A stretch of 64,000 nucleotides of DNA from Boesenbergia rotunda (Eukaryota > Streptophyta > Magnoliopsida > Zingiberales > Zingiberaceae), in the NCBI GenBank assembly GCA_024364735.1, contig JAGFNQ010000865.1, forward strand, positions 216,743 through 280,742, read 5' to 3'. A program made the translations under genes and the position numbers. Position 1 is the stretch's first letter, and each line of letters starts with the position of its first letter. Below are positions 55,018-64,000 of this stretch, piece after piece. Below the pieces are notes generated by a model. It made no database searches. It was not told the DNA's origin and saw only the letters and a program-made list of their open reading frames with translations.

Positions 55018-57922
55018 TTACAGATTTAGCTTCCAGCACTTGTCTCTCATTATTTTATAGCCCACCTGAAATCGATAATTTTTCATTTGCTTTTGGGTAA
55101 AATCTGTAGATCTTTGAAAAACTAGACTTTCTGCATACCGCATCATGAAAAATGCACAATCCGACCTGAAAAACCAATATTGACATTGTTGTCATCTTAT
55201 AAATCCAACCATGAAATGCATTGTTATTTTTAACAAAAAAACATCCTCTTACGATCTACTTTAGGTGGGTCCTTCTACAACAATTTTATTAAACTCTGTC
55301 CCAGATATGGAAGGCAATCCTTTATTCCATATCTTGTAATAAGACCAGTTCAAATTTTTGAAAAACGCCACCTACACAGATATGACATTAGTAACAATTA
55401 TATTGGTATGAAACTTTTTTTGAGTTATATCTACGAAATAGAAAACTTACAGTTTTTTCAAATCTGGCAGTGTACCCTTCTGTGGCACCGAGAGAATTAT
55501 AATGATGGATACTACCTTCCATGAGGTAAATAACCATTAGATGCCAATGATCATCTGCATTATTTAGAGGACAGATGATATATCTAATTGGCTTATCCGT
55601 ATCAGTAGCAATAGTTTGTTCAAAAGTCTGAGCGTGAATCGCCTCAAAAAGTTCCTATGGTTATTAAAAAGGAAGTGTCAGTGGACTAAATCATAGAAAA
55701 AAATATTAATGATTTAGTAGCTAATTGACTTACATCAAACCCCACCCCACAGAATATGGAGGGCTGGTATGGTGAGTTACACGCTTTTGCTTCATTTCCA
55801 AGAATAGTCCAGTATGTATTGATGCAATCCCCCGTGGTGTAGTCATTCCAATCAAATATTGTCAAAAAAGATAGCATATCTAATGTAAAGGTCCCATTGG
55901 ACGATACTGGATTCAACTCATACCTACATGCAAATAAGATAAGCAACTTAATGAAATTATGAATGATTAAATTTTATTAATGAATGTCAATAATCATCAA
56001 TGTTTTACAATATTTTCCCAAACGCAATGGCAACTAACTCACTTTAATTTACTAAGCTTTAATAATGTTTCAGCAATCTCTGCATCTTTAGTCTTCTTAA
56101 AGAATGCCCTGGAATTCTTCAAGATTTTGCTTTTCACCTTTTGAAATTCTTTAGCTTTAGCTGCGTGATGTTCAGATATGTTAGTTTGGGTGGAGGTCGC
56201 AGTTTTTGTTGTTTGCGTTGTAGTATCTGACATTGATGGGGCAGGAGGCTCCTCATCTTCATCTTCATCTTCATCCTCATCCTCCTCCTGAACAACTTGT
56301 TTGCCCTTGCCTTTGGCCTGGTAGGTTTGTCTGACCTGAGTTATTTTCCTTTTTTTGGCAAGTGGCTCACCTTCATCTGACCCTTTGCGTTGCAATTGTT
56401 CATGCAGTTGTTTGATTTTTTGGTTAGACTAAAGTATGATACCCTCTCTTACAGCTATCCTTTTATCATTTAGCTCCTCTTGTTGTCTAAGCTGCGAATC
56501 TTTGTCAGCAATTATTTTATCCTTTTCAACAATTATGTCATCTTTTTGTTTCAGCTGGGACTCCTTCTCTGCAATTATTGTTTCTTTCTGATCAATAATT
56601 TGATCCTTGGCACTGATGGCTGATGCCGTCTCACTTTTGGCTTCCTCCAAACTTTTAATTGCTACATTTAATTGTTGCTGTAAGGTTTCAATTTGTTCTT
56701 GTTTTTGTATACATATATTGCAGGCTTCCATTTGTAAGGGTTGTAGCCTTCCTTGTGCTGCCTGGCTTCCTTCTGGTGCCTGCTGTAATACCTCACATTC
56801 TACCTAAGTGGTTGAGTTGGAGGAGAGTAGTCAAGTACCAAATCATGCTCTATATCAAACGAAATTAAATCAACAATAATTAAATTTATGGGCACACGGT
56901 CTATCATCCTCTTGATAGTGTCAACATGGGCTTTAGGCCAAGTCCAACGAATTATTCTTGGCAATCTATGAGGATGTTCAGGAGCAGCAATACTAATATG
57001 TTCATTAACCCATACCTGCAACATCATTATAATCAGTAAATAATATCAATCCGGAAATTATATTAGCAGGTATATGTACTCTCACTTACAGCCAAAATAT
57101 TTGGAAATCCCTTGAGCAAGGGAGCCTTGGCCGGTTGGGTTGAATCACCTACATGTGGTCTATGCCTCAATGTCACCTCCTTTCCAATGGTTCCCAACTG
57201 AGGAGCCATGAAATTGTACATGGCATTACACCAATTGGAGTTTGGTAGATTGTCAAAATCATCTACGTAATCAATAAGTGACAAGACAAGAATGGCAAGT
57301 ATGCTGCTACTACCACAAAATAGCACTGTACAAAAAAAATAGAGTATATATAACTGACAGTACAGCTTATCATTGGATGTAGACTTTATTAGCAGTTTCT
57401 CCAAATGCCGTGCAGAACAACTGGAATCTTCAAAATACTCCTTGTACAGTGGGCTGGAGGCCTCATTCAAATCAAGTTGGACTATTTCTCCATGGTCAGG
57501 TAGCCCTAGAATAACTGATATATCAACCGTTGTGAAATTGAGTTTTTTCCCGTGGAATACAAAGCTCTGTTCTTCTTCATCCCAATTATCAAACATGTTC
57601 TGAACCTGGGGTCTTACACAAGAACTAGTAGGAAGGTCGAGGACCCAAGAAAAGGGTGTTTCTCGAAACAAATGTTCTTGTGCTGGTGTGGGTGGAACAG
57701 ATTCAATAATATTTTTGAAATGGCAAAGGCTACTTTTCCAGTTCATTCGTTTACTTCGACCTCTGTTCGCAAAACTTGTATACTCGGTAGGCAATTTGAT
57801 TTTTCGTAGTGGCAGCTGTATTTTCCCATGACTTCCCCCGGGACTTGTTGTTTCTTAGATTTGGTGGGAGCAGCTTTCTTTGAAGATGATCTTTTTTGAC
57901 CCATACCGAACTTAGCAACCAT
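55018..57922 (-). pseudogene. MULE-borne ULP1-type (C48) cysteine protease gene, six exons visible, with lesions
   Basis: Exons inferred from GT/AG sites (minus strand): 57922-57090, 57015-56043, 55923-55734, 55654-55451, 55371-55253, 55165-55018. The start is MVAKFGMGQ (57922) or MGQ (57904). Exon 1 has FANRGRSKR and a plant-mobile-domain/DUF1985-like region (FRETPFSWVLDLP, FHGKKLNFTTVDISVILGLP). Exon 2 has a coiled coil (EQIETLQQQLNVAIKSLEE onward), an acidic run and basic KRKIT. The last three exons hold the protease: His in DDHWHLMVIYL, then HHYNSL, with the usual Asp replaced by Asn, and catalytic Cys in SDCAFFMMRYAE. Stops at about 56430 and in exon 5 (EGPT-stop), plus frame changes near 57820 and 56810, disable it. 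ULP1 enzymes process SUMO; MULE copies are of unknown role. Confidence 0.82.
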
Positions 57923-58219
57923 CAAACAAATAATTATTTGACACAAACAAACAATGACACTTACAATTCGTTCATAAAACGGACCTGCTCAAATTCAGTC
58001 TATTACTTGAAAACTATCGCTAACCCTAGGTTAAAAGCAAGAACTGAAATCACAAACTACAAATTAGGGTACGTACAATTCGATTAGTGCGATGACGAGG
58101 ATGTCGCCCAAAAGTACTCCAATGAAGACAAGCACGCTACCTTGAAATCGCAACAAATCTGGAGCTAGAAGACGATTCCTGAGCGCTAGGGTCTAAGGGA
58201 CGCTATACAGCTGAGCGAC
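57923..58219. other. Presumed 5' region of the ULP1 gene
   Basis: No gene. This is moderate-complexity sequence upstream of the protease gene's first ATG, with a unique stretch 58080-58215 (CGATGACGAGGATGTCGCCC region). It ends at the first right-hand palindrome. A promoter is expected here, but no convincing TATA box is visible. Confidence 0.4.
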
Positions 58220-58590
58220 TGCTGGGCCTGATATAAAATGATTTCAGGCCCTAGGCGGCTTTTTTTTCTTTATATGTATTATAAATATAATTTAGGTAAT
58301 ATCTATTTTTATTTATAAAAATCAAACTAACTTTCAATTATATATCAAAACTCTGTTCTGATTTATCATGTGCATTTTATTGATTATGTATTTATATTTA
58401 ATTTTCAAGGCTATAAAATTCACATATAGATGAACGACGCTGGGCCTGAAATAAGAGTTATTCAGGCCCACGATGGGCCTGAAATATCTGTGATTTCAGG
58501 TCCACCGTGGGCCTGAATCAAATGTTTCAGGCCCAGGTTGGGCCTAAAATAAAATGATTCAGGCCCACGGTGGACCTGAAATAAAATGGT
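58220..58590. repeat. Palindrome cluster right of the ULP1 gene
   Basis: One unit at 58226-58252 (GGGCCTG ... CAGGCCCTAGG). After 190 bp of AT-rich sequence come five units at 58440-58585, such as TTCAGGCCCACGATGGGCC and TTCAGGTCCACCGTGGGCC. The inner arm is CCCA/TGGG, unlike the left array. The segment from 58434 is repeated at 60220. Confidence 0.85.
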
Positions 58591-58599
58591 TGATCCTAG

Positions 58600-61500
58600 C
58601 TCAACCATATCTGAAATTCTGAAATCCCTATATCAGTAGAGAGGGTTGAGCTAGGAGATGAAATTTTTGGGGTCCAAACCTCTAATCTTGCTGTATCACC
58701 ATTGTTATACCAGTAGTTTAGGTGTATCAGTGAGTTTTGAGCAAAACTCACTGATGGACCTACCATATCTGAAATTCTGAAATCCCTATATCAGTAGATG
58801 ATATTTTTGCGCTAGGAGATGAAATTTTTGGGGTTCGAACCTCTAATCTTGCTGTATCACCATTGCTATAGCAGTAGTTTAGGTGTATCAGTGAGTTTTG
58901 AGCAAAACTCACTGATGGACCTACCATATCTGAAATTTTGAAAACCCTATATCATTAGAGATTGTTGAGCTAGGAGATGAAATTTTTGGGGTCCGAACCT
59001 CAAATCTTGCTATATCACCATTGCTATAGGAGTAGTTTAGGTGTATCAGTGAGTTTTGAGCAAAACTCACTGATGGACCTACCATATCTGAAATTCTGAA
59101 ATCCCTATATCAGTAGAGAGGGTTGAGCTAGGAGATGAAATTTTTGGGGTCCGAACCTCTAATCTTGTTGTATCACCATTGCTATACCAGTAGTTTAGGT
59201 GTATCAGAGAGTTTTGAGCAAAACTCACTGATGGACCTACCATATCTGAAATTCTGAAATCCCTATATCAGTAGATGATATTTTTGCGCTAGGAGATGAA
59301 ATTTTTGGGGTCTGAACCTCTAATCTTGCTGTATCACCATTGCTATAGGAGTAGTTTAGGTGTATTAGTGAGTTTTGAGCAAAACTCACTGATGGACGTA
59401 CCATATCTGAAATTCTGAAATCCCTATATCAGTAGACAGGGTTGTGCTAGGAGATGAAATTTTTGGGGTCCGAACCTCTAATCTTGCTGTATCACCATTA
59501 CTATAGTAGTAGTTTAGGTGTATCAGTAAGTTTTGAGCAAAACTCACTGATGGACCTACCATATCTGAAATTCTGAAATACCTATATCAGTAGACAGGGT
59601 TGAGCTAGGAGATGAAATTTTTGGTGTTCGAACCTCTAATCTTGCTGTATCACCATTACTATAGTAGTAGTTTAGGTGTATCAGTGAGTTTTGAGCAAAA
59701 CTCACTGATGGACCTACCATATCTAAAATTCTGAAATACCTATATCAGTAGACAGGGTTGAGCTAGGAGATGAAATTTTTTAGCAAAACCCTCTTTTCAT
59801 TGCCAAACCTCTAATCAGTAGACAGGGTTGAGCTAGGAGATTGCCAAATCTCTAATCTTGCTGTATCATCATTACTATAGGAGTGGTTTAGGTATATCAG
59901 TGAGTTTTGAGCAAAACTCACTGATGGACCTCCCATATCTGGAATTCTGAGAAACCTATATCAGTAGATAGGGTTGAGCTAGGAGATGAGATTTTGGGTG
60001 GCCAAACCTCTAATCTTGCTGTATCACCATTGCTATAGGAGTGGTTTAGGTATATCAGTGAGTTTTGAGCAAAACTCACTGATGGACCTCCCATATCTGG
60101 AATTCTGAGAAACCTATATCAGTAGATAGGGTTGAGCTAGGAGATGAGATTTTGGGTAGCCAAACCTCTAATCTTGCTGTATCACCATTGCTATAGAAGT
60201 AGTTTAGGCCAAACCTCTAACGACGCTGGGCCTGAAATAAGAGTTATTCAGGCCCACGATGGGCCTGAAATATAATTGTTTCAGGCCCACGTTGGGCCTG
60301 AAATAAAATGATTCAGGCCCAAGGTGGGCCTGAATAAAATAATTCATGCCCACAGTGGGCCTGAAATAAAATTCTTTCAGGCCCACCGTGGGCCTGAATC
60401 AAATGTTATAGGCCCACGGTGGGCCTTAAATAAAATGATTCAGGCCCACGGTGGCCCTGAAACTAAATGGTTGATCCTAGCTCAACCATATCTGGAATTG
60501 TGTAAACACTATATGAAATTCTGAAATAAAATGGTTGATCCAAGCCCACTGATGGACCTACCCTATCTGAAATTCTGAAATACCTATATCAGTACACAGG
60601 GTTGAGCTAGGAGATGATATTTTTGGGGTCCAAACCTCTAATCTTCCTGTATCACCAGTACTATAGTAGTAGTTTAGGTGTATCAGTGAGTTTTGAGCAA
60701 AACACACTGATGGACCTACATTATCTGAAATTCTAAAATCCCTATATCAGTAGAGAGTGTCAAGCTAAGAGATGATATTTTTGGGGTCCGAACCTCTAAT
60801 CATGCTGTATCACCATTACTATAGTAGTAGTTTAGGTGTATCAGTGAGTTTTGAGCAAAACTCACTGATGGACCTACCATATCTGAAATTTTGAAATACA
60901 TATATCAGTAAACAGGGTTGAGCTAGGAGATGAAATTTTTGGAGTCCGAACCTCAAATCTTGCTGTATCACCATTACTATAGTAGTAGTTTAGGTGTATC
61001 AGTGAGTTTTGAGCAAAAATCACTGATGGACCTACCATATCTAAAATTCTGAAATACCTATATCAGTAGACAGGGTTAAGCTAGGAGATGAAATTTTTGG
61101 TGTTCGAACCTCTATTCTTGCTGTATCACCATTACTATAGTAGTAGTTTAGGTGTATGAGTGAGTTTTGAGCAAAACTCACTGATGGACCACCCACATCT
61201 GGAATTTTGAGAAACCTATATCAGTAGATAGGGTTGAGCTAGGAGATGAAATTTTGGGTAGCCAAACCTCTAATCTTGCTGTATCACCAATGCTATAGTA
61301 GTAGTTTAGGTGTATCAGTGAGTTTTGAGCAAAACTCACTGATGGACCTACCATATCTTGAATTCTGAGAAACCTATATCAGTAGATAGGGTTGAGATAG
61401 GAGATGAGATTTTGGGTGGTCAAACCTCTAACTTCCTGTATCACCAATGCTATAGGAGTGGTTTAGGTATATCAGTGAGTTTTGAGCAAAACTCATTGAT

Positions 61501-63075
61501 GGACCTCTCATATCTGGAATTCTGAGAAACCTATATCAGTAGATAGGATTGAGATAGGAGATGAGATTTTGGGAGGCCAAACCTCTAATCTTCCTGTATC
61601 ACCAATGTTATAGGAGTGGTTTAGGTATATCAGTGAGTTTTGAGCAAAACTCACTTATGGACCTCCCATATCTGGAATTCTGAGAAACCTATATCAGTAG
61701 ATAGGGTTGAGATAGGAGATGAGATTTTGGGTGGCCAAACATCTAATCTTGCTTATCACCAATGCTATAGGAGTGGTTTAGGTATATTAGTGAGTTTTGA
61801 GCAAAAGTCACTGATGGACCTCCCATATCTGGAATTCTGAGAAACCTATATCAGTAGATAGGGTTGAGCTAGGAGATGAGATTTTGGGTGGCCAAACCTC
61901 TAATCTTGCTGTATCACCATTGCTATAGGAGTGGTTTAGGTATATCAGTGAGTTTTGAGCAAAACTCACTAATGGACCTCCCATATCTGAAATTCTGAGA
62001 AACCTATATCAGTAGATAGGGTTGAGATAGGAGATAAGATATTGGTTGCCCAAACCTCTAATCTCCTCTATCACCAATGCTATAGGAGTGGTTTAGGTAT
62101 ATCAGTGAGTTTTGAGCAAAACTCACTGATGGACCTCCCATATCTGGAATTCTGAGAAACCTATATCAGTATATAGGGTTGAGATAGGAGATGAGATTTT
62201 GGGTGGTCAAACCTCTAATCTTCCTGTATCACCAATGCTATAGGAGTGGTTTAGGTATATCAGTGAGTTTTGAGCAAAACTCACTGATGGACCTCCCATA
62301 TCTGGAATTCTGAGAAACCTATATCAGTAGACAGGGTTGAGCTAGGAGATGAGATTTTGGGTGGCCAATCCTCTAATCTTGCTGTATCACCAATGCTATA
62401 GGAGTAGTTTAGGTATATCAGTAAGTTTTGAGCAAAACTCACTGATGGACCTCCCATATCTGGAATTCTGAGAAACCTATATCAGTAGATAGGGTGGAGC
62501 TAGGAGATGAGATTTTGGGTGGCCAAACCTCTAATCTTGCTATATCACCATTGTTATAGGAGTGGTTTAGGTATATCAGTGAGTTTTGAAAAAAACTCAC
62601 TGATGGACCTCCCATATCTGGAATTCTAAGAAACCTATATCAGTAGATAGGGTTGAGCTAGGAGATGTGATTTTGGGTGGCCAAACCTCTAATCTTGCTG
62701 TATCACCAATGTTATAGGAGTGGTTTAGGTATATCAGTGAGTTTTGAGCAAAACTCACTGATGGACCTCCCATATCTGGAATTTTGATAAACCTATATCA
62801 ATAGATAGGGTTGAGCTAGGAGATGAGATTTTGGGTGGCCAAACCTCTAATCTTGTTGTATCACCATTGTTATAGGAATGGTTTAGGTATATCAGTGAGT
62901 TTTGAGCAAAACTCACTAATAGACCTCCCATATCTTGAATTCTGAGAAACCTATATCAGTAGATAGGGTTGAGATAGAAGATGAGATTTTGGTTGCCCAA
63001 ACATCTAATCTTGCTGTATCACCAATGCTATAGCAGTAGTTTGCAATAGGAGGTTTTTAGGTATATTAGTGGGTT
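58600..63075. repeat. 158-bp tandem satellite, about 25 copies
   Basis: The landmark TGAGTTTTGA recurs at 58731, 58892, 59050, 59209, 59369, 59527, 59685, 59901, 60059, 60687, 60845, 61003, 61161, 61319, 61476, 61634, 61791, 61949, 62106, 62264, 62422, 62580, 62738 and 62896; nearly every step is 157-161 bp. It is part of a dyad with arms AGTGAGTTTTG and CAAAACTCACT around AG. Breaks occur at about 59780-59850 (partial unit) and 60200-60560 (embedded palindromes). Early copies share GGTCCGAACC; later copies carry GGTGGCCAAACC. ORFs such as 60204-60386 and 61640-61840 are artefacts. Confidence 0.95.
60220..60480. repeat. Palindrome cluster embedded in the 158-bp satellite
   Basis: Eight to nine TTTCAGGCCCA...TGGGCCTGAA units lie in tandem within the satellite. 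The left part is the same as 58434-58500 (ACGACGCTGGGCCTGAAAT, then GAGTTATTCAGGCCC), so this is a duplicated and expanded copy of the earlier cluster together with the adjoining GGTTGATCCTAGCTCAACC. Confidence 0.88.
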
Positions 63076-63214
63076 TTTATGTGCACACTAAGTACCAATA
63101 TTTATGAGTTATGTTCTATAAACGTATTACACCTATACAACTACAAATTTATTATCTACTAACTTAAATCAGAAGTATTTTATGATTAACAGAGACTCTG
63201 AAATTTTCCCAGTT
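63076..63214. other. AT-rich link after the satellite
   Basis: No gene or recognisable repeat. It joins the degenerate last satellite unit to the next palindrome cluster. Confidence 0.5.
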
Positions 63215-63440
63215 AAGGCACACGGTGGGCCTAAAATCACTTGATTTCAGGCCCACCCTGGGCCTGAAATGGTGCTATTCAGGCCCACACTGGGCCTGAA
63301 TTGAAGTGATTTCAGGCCCACCTTGGGCCTGAAAGTTTTTATTTTAGGCCCTCCTTGAGCCTGAAAAGTTTTTATTTCAGGCCCTCCGTGGGCTTGAAAT
63401 GATTTATTTCAGGCCCACCGTGGGCCTGAAAAGTTAAGTT
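63215..63440. repeat. Palindrome cluster right of the satellite
   Basis: Seven units, e.g. TTCAGGCCCACCCTGGGCC and TTTCAGGCCCTCCGTGGGC, including mixed-arm units. They are the same family as at 51186, 54576, 58220 and 60220. Confidence 0.85.
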
Positions 63441-63754
63441 CATGCTCACCTTAGGCATTTAATAATATAATGATTTATAGATTAATATTCTATATTTATC
63501 TACAAGTTGTGACTAAATCCTGTAATTTTATTTAATTATTAATTTTTAGAATTTGAAACAAGTTTTTTAAATTTATGGTAGAGATAATCCAGCTTACTAA
63601 GTCAATACAGAATGCATATCAATTTTCAATTTCTTCGAGACATTAAGTCATATTTTCAAATTATGTATCAGAAACTCACTGATGGACCTTCGATACTTGG
63701 ATATATATCAGTAGTTAGATTTAACCAAAGAGATGTTATTTCTGGTGTGCAAAC
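63441..63754. other. AT-rich sequence ending in a degraded satellite unit
   Basis: No gene. From about 63670 (AAACTCACTGATGGACC, then ATATATCAGTAG) a diverged 158-bp unit is recognisable, so the satellite region continued before LTR L inserted. CAAAC (63750-63754) should be the left TSD of L. Confidence 0.6.
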
Positions 63755-64000
63755 TGTTGGTGCAGGAAGCACCATATCGAACCTGGTTTTGATATTGGCA
63801 AAGGATTCAAAGTTAAGTTTATTTGTGATCTAATAAAGTTACTCAAGTGTGCAGAGACAAAGTCCTAGCGAAGGACTGCTAGGCACCTGGCGAAGGACTG
63901 CCAGGATACAAAGCCCTAGCGAAGGACTGCTAGGCACCTGGCGAAGGACTGCCAGGATACAAAGCCCTAGCGAAGGACTGCTAGGCAACTAGCGAAGGGC
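63755..64000 (+). mobile_element. L: start of a Sirevirus-type LTR, cut by the window edge
   Basis: TGTTGGTGCAGGAAGCACC begins at 63755 and is nearly identical to the start of element C's 5' LTR through the GCGAAGGACTGCTAGGCACC minisatellite, where the window ends. Whether it is a solo LTR or a full element cannot be told. Confidence 0.88.

Larger units (their letters stand above)
51186..58600. mobile_element. K: Mutator-like element carrying a ULP1-type protease gene (limits uncertain)
   Basis: A mudrA-like transposase on + and a plant-mobile-domain/coiled-coil/ULP1 gene on - are arranged tail to tail, the layout of MuDR and of the protease-bearing Kaonashi-type MULEs. Palindrome clusters of one family lie left of both genes, between their 3' ends and right of both genes, which suggests one unit. 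I found no terminal inverted repeat and no 8-11-bp TSD, so the ends are set by the outer palindrome clusters. The real right end may be far beyond, because the 158-bp satellite and further clusters continue to 63,440. Confidence 0.65.

Noticed and set aside
55018..57922. ULP1 gene as an intact host SUMO protease
   Set aside because: Frame breaks, two stops and a lost active-site residue, beside a transposase and shared palindrome clusters.
60204..60524. Repetitive ORFs over the palindrome cluster (FRPIVGL / GPETKW units)
   Set aside because: They arise from the non-coding palindromes; both strands are open for the same reason.
58600..63075. Calling the 158-bp array the functional centromere
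   Set aside because: Unit length fits, but 25 copies and no CENH3 data cannot support it; it may equally be part of the MULE.
51186..63440. Palindrome clusters as the MULE's terminal inverted repeats
   Set aside because: They are many short local dyads, also present between the two genes, not one long inverted pair; no TSD adjoins them.

Overview
The window is repeat-rich DNA from a flowering plant. I see no intact host gene, tRNA, rRNA or CRISPR array. The evidence for a plant is Sirevirus-type Ty1/copia elements with initiator-Met-tRNA primer sites, a Tekay/Del-like Ty3/gypsy chromovirus, a Mutator-like (MULE) transposase beside a plant-type ULP1 protease gene, and a 158-bp satellite. I cannot name the species.

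Left and centre (1-49,892) is a stack of nested LTR retrotransposons. Most insertion edges can be placed to the base from TG...CA ends and 5-bp target-site duplications (TSDs). Element names here are mine. D is an old copia element on + (about 15,295-42,020). It is cut by gypsy element E (17,180-27,002, TSD GTTGT), by copia element C (29,080-36,486, TSD CATAT), by a solo gypsy LTR G (37,947-39,981, TSD CCAAT) and by a solo copia LTR S (40,397-41,797, TSD GATTC). To the left, copia element B (+, pol and 3' LTR, to 15,294) is cut by two LTRs of one family: F1 (6,235-7,655, +) and F2 (12,641-15,051, -, TSD TTTAC). F1 is itself cut by copia element A (minus, 1-6,234, running off the left edge). 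To the right, copia remnant H (minus, to 49,892) has its gag split by solo LTR I (44,869-48,113, TSD CTCTT), and I contains solo LTR J (45,432-46,863). All coding regions are decayed. C has two LTRs and a TSD but carries only a deleted gag.

Right part (about 51,186-63,754) is different. A MULE, K, has a mudrA-like transposase (+, 51,812-53,909) convergent with a multi-exon gene (-, 55,018-57,922). That gene encodes a plant-mobile-domain/DUF1985-like region, a coiled coil and a ULP1-type (C48) cysteine protease, which is the Kaonashi type of MULE. The genes are flanked and separated by clusters of hairpin-forming palindromes (TTTCAGGCCC...GGGCCTGAAA). Beyond the protease gene lies a very regular 158-bp tandem satellite, each unit with its own 24-bp dyad and with palindrome clusters embedded in it. 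A further Sirevirus-type LTR (L) starts at 63,755 and runs off the right edge.

Working picture: Sirevirus-like elements, a chromovirus and a protease-bearing MULE have piled into one heterochromatic block. Recombination between LTRs left five solo LTRs. Several unrelated families carry clustered palindromes and minisatellites inside their cis-regulatory regions.
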